The translations under genes and the position numbers were made by a program. From positions 62,001 to 126,000 of the forward strand of contig JAGVSM010003431.1 in assembly GCA_022494885.1 (NCBI GenBank): a stretch of DNA of 64,000 bases. The letters are read 5' to 3'. Below are positions 10,628-20,769 of the stretch, piece after piece. Within the stretch, counting starts at the first letter, position 1; the number at the start of each line of letters is the position of its first letter. This stretch comes from Micrasema longulum. Taxonomy: Eukaryota; Arthropoda; Insecta; Trichoptera; Brachycentridae. The notes under the pieces are model-generated. The model did no database searches and was not told the origin of the DNA. It was given only the letters and a program-made list of their open reading frames with translations.

Positions 10628-11062
10628 CCCTTCTGTAAAAATTTTCTTCATGTCTGTTGTAATATATTAATATTAACAGCTCTCTGAAGGTTGAATCCAG
10701 GCCTTAACTACAAAAATTTGGATAAACTCAAAACATTATTAATGAATCTACCTGGTCCAAGAAGATGTATAAAAATGAAAAATATTTACAGGCGTTGCTT
10801 AGTATTTATTTTTAATGATTAAATCAGATGAATCTCACCCGCAACAATAAAGGTTTCAGGTCTTTAACTTCTTAAACGTCAACAAAAGGAATAGTCGAAG
10901 GAATAAAGATGTTTAAATATAGGAAGAATGGTGAACACACTATGTAAAGTGGCCATTAAAACCAGCCAATCATAAGCCATAAGCCCTGTGAGTGCGTAGA
11001 CTTCTATATTCCCTTCTGTAAAATGTTCTTCAAGTCAATTGTAATATGTTAGAAAAATATAT
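10628..11062. mobile_element. Foldback element FB-A, rearranged copy
   Basis: 10628-10760 has the outer flank (GTTGTAATATATTAATATTA, then GGATAAACTCAAAACATT). 10785-11062 has the inner half: CAGGCGTTGCTTAGTAT, CAATAAAGGTTTCAGG, AAAGTGGCC, AACCAGCCAATCATAAGCC, AGACTTCTATATTCCC and GTCAATTGTAATATGTT. The order differs from a simple foldback, so two copies or an internal rearrangement are likely. Confidence 0.55.
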
Positions 11063-11239
11063 GGTTAATTCATAAAATTAAACTGATTTTTAGTTTAAAA
11101 GAATAATAAAAGAATTTTGTACGGTTTGATTGATGAACTTATTTTTATACTACACGAAGACCATGATGCATGACAGTAGTTTACATTTTTTTGTCTCTAA
11201 TATGCTCGTATACTATTTTTTATACGTTTTAAAGAAATA

Positions 11240-11380
11240 TTTGCATTTTTCTGACTAACCCAAATATTTAAATTTTGGAGACCATTTCAAATGAGATGTA
11301 AAAAACTTATCGTTAGAAAATAGGAATCAAGTTATGGTGGAGCGAGGTTCAAACCTGGGGCCTCGGATCTGTGATTTTGT
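11240..11380 (-). mobile_element. SINE-C copy
   Basis: Minus-strand SINE-C: AACCCAAATATTTAAATTTT, then GAAAATAGGAATCAAGTTA, GGTGGAGCGAGGTTCAAACC (B box region) and GGATCTGTGA. The extreme 5' head is lost. Confidence 0.6.
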
Positions 11381-11594
11381 TACCTGATTATTTGTTTAAT
11401 AATGCCCCGGTAAATGTACAATTGATTCAACCAATACATACATCAAAATGTTATTTCTCGAATCAAAGCATTAAATGATTAGGAACAACAAACTTTTTTA
11501 TTATTTCAAAAATAAAATAACTTTTAACTGTTTAAATAAATTCAGGTAAATTGAAAAACATTTTAAGTACCTAGTTATTTTTAGAAGTATATTT

Positions 11595-11775
11595 ATTTTC
11601 ACTCAAAATATGAAGAACAGTTTAATATTTATTTATATTTGAAAAAAATATTTTACATAGTTCTTTGCAACACAATATTTACATCTATATATTTATTCTA
11701 ATATTATTTATCACTTTTGTACACTTATTGTCCTTATTAATAATATTTAAACTGTTTTTTTATATGAACACTTGT
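11595..11775 (-). mobile_element. LINE 3' end, family F, copy 1
   Basis: TTTACATAG, then CAACACAATATTTACATCTA and ATTTATCACTTTTGTACACT are shared with 60590-60690. In both, a T/A-rich (TTTA)n-like stretch lies at the left, as expected for the poly-A tail of a minus-strand retrotransposon. Confidence 0.5.
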
Positions 11776-11990
11776 TTTTTTTTAATAAAAAATAAATTAG
11801 CATAAAAATACGATTTATACATGAAAAAAATGGAACACTTAAGGTTGAACTTGCCAAAAAAGAGTCTGGCACTTGTGTTTGGCAAGTTTACAAAAAAATA
11901 TAAAAAAGAAACAAAAAATGCAAAACAAAATAATATAATAGATAAGAAATTAAACAATAGTAAAAATTGAGAAAATTGAAAAAATATATT

Positions 11991-12257
11991 CATCATCATC
12001 ATCATCATTCCCTATTCACACCTAATGGTGCATAGGACACTGCATTGGTACACCGATCGCAGCGTATCTTGATTATTTTTGTTCAATGAAGGTAAGGTGA
12101 TCAGTCTTATGCTTCAGGTACCAGTCCAGGGACTACGCAATATTTTAGACTGAAAAGACCCCATTAAATAAATATTTTATATTTACCTTGTCGGGAATCG
12201 AACCCGAGATTCTTACATGGTAGGCAAATGCACTGACCACTATACCACGAGGCTGAC
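11991..12257 (-). mobile_element. SINE-A, near full-length
   Basis: Good reference copy. On the minus strand: tRNA-like head with A box (TATAGTGGTCA after CTCGTGG) and B box (GGTTCGATTCC), then GACAAGGTAAATATAAAATA, AAATATTGCGTAGTCCCTGG, ACTGGTACCTGAAGCATAAG, ACTGATCACC, a hairpin (GCACCATTAGGTG) and a (GAT)n tail at 11991-12009. About 265 bp. RNA polymerase III promoter elements and no coding sequence fit a tRNA-derived SINE. Confidence 0.8.
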
Positions 12258-12784
12258 GATATGTTTAACCTAGTAATTTTGTACGGATATACTCATTACA
12301 TTTATTTTAAAACGTATTTAATAATTATGTTATTTTAGCCAAAAACAATATCATTTGAAAAGATAACCTTATTATTAAAATAAATTTGGGTTTATTTTAA
12401 ACCATGTTAATAAATGATTCAAGATATATTCATATCCACCCACTTTGTGAAAATCTAATATTAATACTTGTATATTTTTCACGACTTAAAATATGAATTC
12501 TTTTGAATAATGGTTTTCTCTTTATCCGCTGTATTCTTTATTCCCGTACAATGTTTTGATAAACCTCACTGCATAAAAATAATATTAGAATATTCTTAAG
12601 AATAGGGATTTTTCTTTTCAACGTGATGGGCGCTTAAGAAGAACACATAAAACCGGCATCTACCAGAAACATGGAATGATCTGAACAAAAGAATGTATTA
12701 ATATTTTTTATGTTTAATTTCATCGTAAAAATTAAAGTAAAAACCATTTAGGAATAATGTCTTAAATTGATAATGATTCATATT
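12258..12784. other. No gene seen
   Basis: AT-rich, nothing recognised. Confidence 0.35.
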
Positions 12785-13210
12785 CTTCTTTTCAAGCCCC
12801 TCTTTTTCCGCTGAAGAATGTGGTCGTGTTTTAACTCCTTCCACTCCTCTCCGTCATGACCCTCCGCATTCAGGCACCAACAGCATTAGCTGGACGATGT
12901 CACCGGTTCATCTCTTTGGTGGCGTTCCGAACCTTCTTTTATTTGCTCTAGGCCTCCACTTCAATATTCGTGACGCCTAATGGTGTCGCCCCGTCTAGCC
13001 ATATGTCCCGCCCTTTGCAACTTTAGTAGTGCCACATGTTTCATGACATCAGCAAATTTGGCTCTTCGTCTAATATCTTTGTTTCTTATTCAATCTCGAA
13101 GATTCACATAAAGATTCTGTCGTTCCATAAACCGTTGTGTGCATTTTAATTTCGAAACACTTTTTTCGTTTCTAGTCCATAAGTTAGCATGGGTAGTTTA
13201 CATGTGTCAA
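12785..13210 (-). pseudogene. RTE-type LINE ORF2 C-terminus
   Basis: Minus-strand translation in several frames gives LPMLTYGLET, then a block equivalent to MERxMLxxxxRDRxRxxxIR, VMKHVALLK, GHMARRGD and EWKELK at the end. This order is the standard C-terminal part of the RTE-like endonuclease-reverse transcriptase common in insect genomes. At least four frameshifts and several stops make it non-functional. Confidence 0.7.
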
Positions 13211-13311
13211 ATACTTTTTTTTAAAAACAATGTATATTCGGTTTGTATTAAATCAACAAGAAAGTTATAGAAGTCTTTTCAGAGACATACATAATTATCA
13301 TAGTTTCCTTG

Positions 13312-13430
13312 TGGTGCATATGCAGATTGCATACCTATTTAAACCGGAGTATATTAGCGATCAGTATTTTTTATCTGATCATTGTAGGTCATACGCTTCA
13401 AATGCCAGTCCAGGGACAGTAATATACTGC
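13312..13430 (-). mobile_element. SINE-A 3' fragment
   Basis: GGTGCATATGCAGATTGCAT, GTATATTAGCGATCAGT, CATACGCTTCAAATGCCAG and TCCAGGGACAGTAATAT keep the order of the SINE-A tail and body, heavily mutated. No head. Confidence 0.55.
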
Positions 13431-13742
13431 GGAAAATATTGTGCTCAGACGTTGCGTGGAAATCAAAAACTGGACTACAGGCGTAGCGTGCAAACGTTCA
13501 AAAGAGTATATCACGATGCAAACTAATATCTACTATATTTTCTTTTAAAGGATTTTCATCTGAGTATAGTCGTCTTGTTAAAAACTCACGTCTCTGGTTC
13601 TGTTTTAATTTTTTTAAACTACAGACCCGTTACATGTAAAACTAGTAAAAATCACATTTCTTGTGGAAAAGCAACAAATAATTTACATTACTCGTATAAT
13701 GGTATTTTTTTTATATATACAGTAAAAAAAAACTTTTTTTGC

Positions 13743-13892
13743 ACCACAGCAGTCCAGAAGGCCTAATTACAATAGTGCTGAATAACAGCACGGAACACCC
13801 AGGCTCGAAAAAAATAATTTTTTGTGTTCTCACCCGGAATCGAACCCAGAGCCTTAGGTGCGTGAATCAAGCGTCCTTATCAAATTTAGGGG
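13743..13892 (-). mobile_element. SINE-B copy
   Basis: Minus-strand SINE-B: 3' part (GCCTAATTACAATAGTG, CACCCAGGCTCG) at the left, then TTTTTGTGTTCTCACC, the B box complement GGAATCGAACCC, and GTGCGTGAATCAAGCGTC. The A-box end is partly lost. Confidence 0.65.
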
Positions 13893-15210
13893 TTAAGTCA
13901 AACAAAAATTTGACCAACAATGCAATAAAAATAAAAATAATTAAAGTACCAGCGTCAGTGGGAAAAAAACAGAGTGTCAAAACATATTTTACAATAGTTT
14001 AAAATTGTAGAGCAGAGACCTTAATTATCATCATTGTACGCGAAGAAATATATAACATTAATCAAAAAATTATCTCGATTATTAAATTTTCATGTCACAC
14101 AGTTCTTAACAGCTTGTGAACTAACCCAAGCACGAATAAATAATTATTGTAAAAAAAATAAAAAATAAAATTAACTGTACAATAATGTTTACATTTATGT
14201 AGGGGCTTGAAGATAAAATAACGATGTAAACACAATTATTTAATCATCAATGTATGTATGTGTGGTAGTAAAAAATAACGTGATGTTTCATTACACCCCG
14301 AAATTGTTAATCAGGATACCCTTTATTAGCCTCACATTTATACTCGTCCAGGGAATAATCTATATCTCTATACAGAATTTATGTTCCTGATTTTTTATGT
14401 CCGTGAATAAAATTGGTGCTGAAAGGCATTTCACGGCGTCCTGAAGGGATTATGGGGTAATGTGATACAGTAAGAACAGCCTAGGGTAATCTGGGAAACC
14501 TCCATACTACGCAGCAGGCTTAGTGTTTAATAAACAACTTCGATTTTTAGTGATAAAAAACGCAAATACACGGGTACAACAAATACATTAAAAAAAAAAT
14601 ATCAATAAGTTTAGTGGACAAAAAAAAAATACTACATTCGCTATTCGACTAAGTCAAAACAATTAATTGCGCGTTAACTTGTGTCCGTTTTTTTCAAATT
14701 AAGAGAACAAGAGGACAAAACAAAAAAAAAACTAAAACAAATTATTCAATAATGTATTCCCCCTTCTTTAAAAAAAATAGTCGATAATAGGGAAATAACA
14801 CTTTTTTTTTTACATTTTTAAAGTAATAAAAATCTATGAAATACTATTCAGTAAAAAAAAAAAATTTTTGGTAAATATTAATAGCATAAAAAATACTTTT
14901 AAATTTGTAATTTTATATTCCCGCAAAAACGGTGATTCCATTGGCCACGCCCCTAATACGTCACGATTCATGTTTATTTGTTCATGCCATTGAAATTTGT
15001 GTAGAACAATTTCATAAATCTTGACATCACAACAACCAAGGCCAGACACGTCGCGTTTTTCTACTAACATATTTTTATTGAATTTCTTTTTTACATTTAT
15101 GTATTTTTCATGTTTTCCATTTCTCCATAATATCCATATTGATTTTGAAAATACATTGAATTATTCTAAATCCATTTCATATATTTTTATCGTTAATCGT
15201 AATATGTGAA
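13893..15210. other. No gene; AT-rich with one promoter-like spot
   Basis: Long single-copy-looking stretch with several poly-A runs (for example 14592, 14720, 14800). Short inverted words (ATTACACCCC near 14291 and GGGGTAATGTG near 14455) may mark a decayed element. See the separate entry at 14936. Confidence 0.3.
14936..14963. promoter_or_regulatory. Possible CCAAT / GC-box / CRE-like cluster
   Basis: CCATTGG (inverted CCAAT box) runs into CCACGCCCCT (KLF/Sp-like) and TACGTCA (CRE-like half) within 28 bases. Such packing is typical of promoters, but no TATA, initiator or downstream open frame supports one. Confidence 0.2.
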
Positions 15211-15211
15211 A

Positions 15212-15400
15212 TTTTTATTTATTTTATTTTTTATTTTATTTATTTCGAATACAAACAGATGTACAGGTTAAATGAATATTTTTAAAAAATATATATAAAT
15301 AAAATGTAAACATAGTAGGGCCTGCCATCCAATTATATGTATTCACTAAATAATACTGTAATAAAGCGACGACGGCTTGAAGTTTAAACTATATAAATAA
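15212..15400 (-). mobile_element. LINE 3' end
   Basis: TTTATTTATTTTATTTTTTA at the left is a reversed A-rich tail. It is followed by ACAAACAGATGTACAGGTT and TAGTAGGGCCTGCCATCC. No coding sequence remains. Confidence 0.4.
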
Positions 15401-15431
15401 TAAATATACTATATATTAAAATAAGATAAGT

Positions 15432-15516
15432 ATGGACAAAACAAGGAGATAGTGGAAAGGAAAAGAAGGAAATTGATAAAGAGTGGTAAAGGATGATTGA
15501 AGGAAAGTGAGAGTGG
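15432..15516. repeat. Purine-rich tract
   Basis: About 85 bases with almost no pyrimidine except T (AAGGAGATAGTGGAAAGGAA and onward). Simple-sequence character without a fixed period. Confidence 0.5.
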
Positions 15517-15897
15517 AAAATTGCATTTGATTTATTGATTGAACGAATTATGAATGAAGAGCATGAATCAAGTCTATTAATTCTCTTCTGTTTTCTACTA
15601 TTTAAATTTCCCTACTAACAGAATTTTTACCGTACACTCCGTTAATATCGTGAGCAGCTCCGGCAGCTTTATTCCCACGATTGAACGTGAACCGAAGGTG
15701 ATTAAAATGCTCAGCTTCGTCTACTTGACATTCGATTTTTAAGGCTCGTAATCAAATCAAATAATGTATGTAACGTAAAAGCAAGTACAAAACTCTGTAG
15801 AGAAGAAAATTTTGATGCTCATTTTTCTTTTACTTTTGGTGCTCATTCTTAAATTTAAAAAAAAATGGACACAATTTAATATGAAAAAAAAAACGGT

Positions 15898-16215
15898 TTA
15901 TAGGGCACCGCATTGTCAAATAAAATGCCTCGTATTTCGATCCCTCGAATGCAGGAAGGTAAGGTGATCAGTCTTACCTTCTAGATGCCAGTGCAGGAAC
16001 CACCTTAGAAAACAAATATTTAATTTTTATTTTTCCAGAAATCGAATCCGAGACCTCAAGCACGGTAGGCCAATGCGCTAAATATTAAGTTTCGAGGCCG
16101 GCATTTCCAACTCAATTGCGTTTTTCAGGATTTTTACCTAAAAGTAACCATCGAGTCATAAAAATTGCAACGTTCAGGTTCTTTTTCACAGAACTGTATT
16201 CTTGCATTCTCATAC
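15898..16215 (-). mobile_element. SINE-A body fused to an arm of DNA element H
   Basis: 15898-16105 is a minus-strand SINE-A (AGGTAAGGTGATCAGTCTTA, ATCGAATCCGAGACCTC, head up to TTTCGAGGCCGGC). It passes straight into TTTTTCAGGATTTTTACC, AACCATCGAGTC and TCAGGTTCTTTTTCACAG, the H arm. The same junction is present at 19.9 and 63.28 kb, so the fusion is inherited and not a separate event. Confidence 0.6.
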
Positions 16216-16298
16216 ACTCGGACACGTACAAAATGTCAATAGAGAAACTCTAAAAAATTTTAACTAACCATGCTTAGATGTATGTATATAGTTTAATA

Positions 16299-16423
16299 CC
16301 CGTATGCAGAGACAAAACTTAAGGTGATGAAAGTACATTCTAATTTCAAATGCAGAGAATAACCCAAAGGTGAAGACAATAGAATGTACTTTCCTCACCT
16401 TAAGGTTTGTCTCTGCATACGGG
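16299..16423. mobile_element. Palindromic MITE, TA flanked
   Basis: 125 bp with terminal inverted repeats of about 45 bases: CCCGTATGCAGAGACAAA, CTTAAGGTGA and AAAGTACATTCTA on the left, the exact reverse on the right with two mismatches. It is flanked by TA on both sides (16297-16298 and 16424-16425), which fits a Tc1/mariner-type target duplication. Arm identity suggests recent activity. No coding capacity. Confidence 0.75.
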
Positions 16424-17270
16424 TATAAGTAACCATGTCTTTTTTTATTTCGATTTTTGAAATCCCCGCTATTATTTTTTCAGCTTCGAAATTATTTGTG
16501 GATTTCCTCACTAAAGATGAACGAGCGATTATGATTGAAGAAGTAATTTGTGAGTAATGACGATATAGTCGTTTGTGTATAATTTATGTGTTTATGATAT
16601 TACTATACATATTTCCCCGTAGAATTAAATGTTTGTTTTTTAATGTAAATATTCTTTAAATACGCTTCCGGGTAGAAATAAACTTACTCATCATTGTTCT
16701 CAAGCTGAAGCAATACGGATGGCTGGGCTGATACCCTGCGGATATCTCCCGAGAGCCTTTACCATTCTTGCCTGCAAGGCACCAGGTTCTCTAGTCCTGA
16801 ACGTCTACGGCTGACAGTTCGTTGGCAGCTTATGAATTATAAATTTAAAAAAAAAATGTAATGCTTTTTTATGTAGGCGATGTTTAATAATTAGTGATTT
16901 TTTGTTACACGAGGGTTGTCTTTTGACCTCACAGTTGGGCGTTGGGATAGTATTTAAATAAAAATACGTCCGTCTAAAAAAAAAAAAATTAATTGAAAAT
17001 AATTTCTAACGGTGTGAAATATTTAAATAGCGTTTCAGGGACCAAAAAAGGTAATAAAAAATTTGATAGTAAATAAATCTACAATTTCAATTTTTTTTTA
17101 TAATTAAATGATGTTGTTTCGAAAAGTAATTTCTAAAACATAGCCGTAAATTATTTTATAATATTTTAGGCGAAAATTGATTGATTGTTTAATCATAATA
17201 GTTGAGAAGATATCGTAAAGTTCGGTGATCAGTCAATTTATATTACTGAAGATAGTATGTAATTGGCTAG

Positions 17271-17552
17271 GAACATCGTCGAAGTAGGGAGCAAGATACG
17301 CATTGCGAATATAAACTATTTTATAACTGGATCTCGAGGGATGGTAACATCAACATAGACAACTATTCATCACCCAAGAATAATACGGGAGTTATTGATT
17401 TAGCTGGTCGTAAAATTATATTAAATGGCGTCTGGAATCCTCAATGGGATCTACATAATATTACTAATAGTATTGATTACGTGGCAACTAAGCAATTCCT
17501 CTTGTCCTTGGATGCCTTTCAATCGCCCTTCATCGCGAAACGATTACTGTAA
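17271..17552 (+). CDS. Unidentified 93-codon open frame, possible exon
   Basis: Directly after an in-frame TAG, a stop-free stretch runs 93 codons to TAA. It has no ATG at its start, so if real it would be an exon (an AG acceptor-like CTAG lies immediately before it) or a fragment. The peptide includes NWISRDGNINIDNYSSPKNN, GVIDLAGRKIILNGVWNPQW and SLDAFQSPFIAKRLL. Amino-acid composition is balanced and protein-like, unlike the lysine, phenylalanine and isoleucine-rich chance frames elsewhere. I cannot name a family. No repeat of the window overlaps it. It may be a last exon, a pseudo-exon or an old element. Confidence 0.3.
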   Translation, partial: EHRRSREQDTHCEYKLFYNWISRDGNINIDNYSSPKNNTGVIDLAGRKIILNGVWNPQWDLHNITNSIDYVATKQFLLSLDAFQSPFIAKRLL

Positions 17553-17939
17553 TTAATTACATCCGAAAACTTCCTTATGCATCGCTAAATTCTAATTAAT
17601 AAAACCGAAATAGAATAATAAAGACGAATTAAATAAATAGCAAGTCGTTTAAAACCGATTTCATGAATTTTAAAGCTTTGTGTAAATATACTAGACGGGA
17701 AAACGTAAAAGGGGATGATTTATTATTTTTACATTTATGCATGTGCGATGTTTTACTACTAAACAAAGTTCTTGTTTTGTATATAATAATTGTTGTGCCA
17801 TATTGCTTCAATACACTATTCGTCGCAACTCAACACAGAACTTCGATCCCATGGAGTGGGATTTGTATCCCCATAAATTTAAATGAAATTACATTACGAA
17901 AAAACAAATAATTAAATTTGTATAAAATAGTTTTCAACT

Positions 17940-18168
17940 GTCGGCCTCATGGCGTATGGTGAGCGCGTTTGCCTACCATGAAAGAGGTCTCAGGTTTTAT
18001 TCTTTCCCGACATGGCTGACATAAAATATTGATTTAAAACGGTGTTTTCAGACTATTCCATGGTCTTTGGACTGGTGCCTGAAGTGTAAGACTGATCCTC
18101 TTACCTTCATGTAACAAAAAAAAGATCAAGATACGTTGCGATTTGTGTACCAATGCAGTGACCTATGA
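17940..18168 (+). mobile_element. SINE-A copy
   Basis: Head TCGGCCTCATGGCGTATGGT, degenerate B box AGGTTTTATTC, then GACATGGCTGACATAAAAT, TCTTTGGACTGGTGCCTGAA, GACTGATCCTCTTACC, AAGATCAAGATACG and a tail cut at the ACCTATG position. The hairpin and (GAT)n are missing because SINE-C sequence follows. Confidence 0.7.
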
Positions 18169-18260
18169 AAATGAGAATCAAGTCGGGGTAATGTGGGGTT
18201 CGTACCTCGGACCATTGATCCGTGAGTCCGCGACACTCCACAGGACCACTACCCGATCGA
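18169..18260 (-). mobile_element. SINE-C head fragment
   Basis: GAATCAAGTCGGGGTAATG, GGGGTTCGTACCTCGGACC, GATCCGTGAGTCCGCGACAC and AGGACCACTACCCGA are the complement of the SINE-C tRNA-like head. It abuts SINE-A directly, so one inserted into or recombined with the other. Confidence 0.65.
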
Positions 18261-19200
18261 TTATTTTGCTTTCTTTTAACATTTATAAAAACAACTTGTT
18301 TTGTTTCTGGATAATATTTACACAAAATGGTAAAAGGTACAGTTAACTTTTGTGTGGCTGTGGTGTAACACGAATCTACATAGGATACAGGAGTTTATAT
18401 ATATCTCTTATTTATTTAAATGATGAAGCTGTATTTTTTGAAATCTTGAAATGCACATTTTCACATTGAATTTGTAAAAATATGCTGGATTTTAAAACAC
18501 AAAATATTTATCCGTACTATGGGAAGAATGATTATACGAATTAAAGTGATGCCAATCCCACAATAAATCTGTTTAACTTTGTAGGAAGGAGCACGCAAAT
18601 ATAACTTATAACATGGAAGATAGAGACGCTGTTCTGTGGCCGGTGTTTGTGTGAAAGAGTAAAAAACAAAAGAAGAAATTCGTTCAATTCGTCGGCTATT
18701 GGCAGAAAGTGAGAGCGCACGCTAGTTAAATGAATGGCTTATTTATGATTTTTAATTTATTTTGCTTGAACTGGCCTATATCCCATTATATTTTTTATAA
18801 ATTATGGGAAAATAATGATTTAAAAGTATGTCTATGCGTTTTTTTTCAAATCTCTGAACTTTGAAATATTTTGTCTTGTGTCGGAGCCTTTTGAGAGTTA
18901 ATGAAAAAAATAGTTTTTTACACCCAAACATTTCATTTTAATAAATTAAAAATAAATTATCTTATTTATTGGATTTTTTGAAATTCATTTTGACATAATA
19001 ATACTAAATCTAAGTCAAAGTATAACATTTAATATAAATAAACTAATTTTATTATGAAATTCAAGGGTTTAATTCGAGACTGGGGTATTTCATGGTGATT
19101 CTACGAGTAGTTTAACACCTTAACTCGAAATCCATATCAAGAAAAATGTTACATTAATGATTGGGTCTGTTTTAATACAAGCGCCCAGAGAACACGAGTA
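18261..19200. other. No gene seen
   Basis: AT-rich, no recognised repeat. Some balanced sequence at 18560-18720 without a useful open frame. Confidence 0.35.
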
Positions 19201-19204
19201 ATCA

Positions 19205-19526
19205 ATCATCATCATTCCATAACCGCTCCCTAATTAGAGCATATGGTGTCCACGAAGATCCTTCAAGCATCTCTGTCGGCTGCCAGCTCCTGTGCATCCT
19301 CCCAAGTCAGGTTCGCGTCCCGTAGTTCTGACACGAACTGTCGACGATCAGTCAGCAGTGGACGTCCAGGACTTCGAGACTCTGATGCCTTGTAAAATAG
19401 GCAAGCGTGGTTAAGGTTCTCAGGAGGCATCCGCAGCACATGGCCAAGCCAACCGTATCGCCTCCGCTTAGTGATAGTTATCGCCGGAGTTAGTTCCGTT
19501 CGTTCTCTTATTACGTCATTCTTCAC
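19205..19526 (-). pseudogene. RTE-D LINE ORF2 C-terminus and 3' end
   Basis: The minus-strand frame 19263-19526 (87 codons) reads KRRRYGWLGHVLRMPPENLN, SPGRPLLTDRRQFVSELRDA and NLTWEDAQELAADRDA. W-L-G-H-V-L-R-M and the closing W-E-x-A-x-E-L-A-x-D-R-D-x-W motif are the hallmark C-terminus of RTE-like LINEs. Downstream (19205-19262) comes a 3' UTR with a GCTC/GAGC hairpin and GGAATGATGATGATTG, which resembles the SINE-A tail. The frame is intact but is only the last part of the protein. Confidence 0.75.
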
Positions 19527-19639
19527 AAAATGTAATCAGTTTGGATTTAATAATAAATAAATAACAATTCCTTTTCAAAAATGAGACATAAAATAATAAT
19601 CACCATAATTTCACATCCTTATTATTTTTTTTTTTAAAA

Positions 19640-19813
19640 ATAAATATATGCGTTCTTATGATTTACCCAAATATTTAATTTTGAGGGCCATTTTCAACGA
19701 GTTGTAAATAACTTACTATTAGAAAATGGAATCGAGTTGGGGTAGAGTGGGATTTGAACCGCGGACCTTCGGTCCGTGAGTCCGAGACACTAGCCACAGG
19801 ACCACAACCCCCT
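19640..19813 (-). mobile_element. SINE-C copy, near full-length
   Basis: Minus-strand reference copy: head AGTGTCTCGGACTCACGGAC, B box GGTTCAAATCCC, CACTCTACCCCAACTCGATT, CATTTTCTAATAGTAAGTTA, then AAATTAAATATTTGGGTAAA and a TATTTATTTTTAAA tail. A tRNA-like head with an intact D-arm-like region identifies a tRNA-derived SINE of about 170 bp. Confidence 0.75.
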
Positions 19814-19839
19814 TAATAAGCCATCCCACAAACTAATAT

Positions 19840-20030
19840 TTCCTGTCGATCTTGCCAGGAAGCGAACTTGAAACCTCAAGTATAATAGGTGAATGCGCCA
19901 ACCACTACACTGCGAGGTGAACTTAACTCGATTAGATTATCATTTTAGGATTTTTACTTGAGCCTTCCAATCAAAAAGACTTTTTTAAACCACGATTTTT
20001 ATAATATTTCTTGTACGAGACTGTATTTAT
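19840..20030 (-). mobile_element. SINE-A head fused to element H arm
   Basis: Left part AGGAAGCGAACTTGAAACCT, ATGCGCCAACCACTACACTG is a minus-strand SINE-A head. It continues into ACTCGATTAGATTATC and TTTTAGGATTTTTACTTGAG, the same H junction as at 16.1 and 63.28 kb. Confidence 0.5.
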
Positions 20031-20149
20031 TATCTGCCCGAATTCGGAAAAAGAAGTAATACAAGATAAAATGATTTTCAAATATAAAAAAAAAGACTTT
20101 TTCTTTATGTTTTTTCAAAATTTTAAAATTATTATTATTATATTTACAC

Positions 20150-20274
20150 TATTACAGGCCAGAAAGCACAATTACAGCAGTGAGTTACATTTACTCTCTA
20201 TTAGTAGTTTTTACAAGAAATCAGAGCCTTCCGTACGAGAGTCAAGCATCTTAGCCATTATACCATGGAGGACG
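20150..20274 (-). mobile_element. SINE-B copy
   Basis: GCCAGAAAGCACAATTACAG, then ATCAGAGCCTTCCGTACGAG, GTCAAGCATCTTAGCC and TATACCATGGAGG: complement of SINE-B. The B-box region is deleted. Confidence 0.6.
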
Positions 20275-20397
20275 CAAAATGAAATTGGATAAATATATAG
20301 CTTAATGGCCAATGTCGTAAATCGTAATACTACAGGGGAGTAATTATTTAGCCATTTTGTGACGTAATAATGAACTATTTAACTACAATATTTGAGT

Positions 20398-20590
20398 TTG
20401 TCCAAATGTTCGTAGAGAAGAAATATGGATGTTCAAACATAGGCAAAATGGTGAATGTTACACGGTGCGTAAAGTGGCCACTTAAACCAGCCAATGAAAG
20501 GTCATAAGCCCTGTCAATGCCTTAACTTCCATATTCCCTTATTTAAGATATTCTCTATCCCTGTTGTAATTTATTGAACTATTTAACGTC
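20398..20590. mobile_element. Foldback element FB-A, one arm
   Basis: GAGTTTGTCCAAATGTTCGT, ATAGGCAAAATGGTGAATGT, AAAGTGGCCACTTAAACCAG, AAGGTCATAAGCCCTGTC, CTTCCATATTCCC and CCTGTTGTAATTTATT follow FB-A order. The opposite arm is missing. Confidence 0.6.
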
Positions 20591-20769
20591 AATGAAAATG
20601 AGTATTATTAAAAAAAACATTAACATAATACATGTATGTGTTTATAAAATAGTTAAATATACTAGTTTTTTAATTAGCATCTACCCTCTATAAAATGGTG
20701 GCAAGAAAAAATATAAAATCTGGCATTGGCCCTTCTAGATCCAAGTTGCAGAAATATAAAATTAATATC

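Noticed and set aside
14291..14465. TIR element with ATTACACCCC / GGGGTAATGT ends
   Set aside because: Match is only about ten bases and the flanks do not show a duplication.
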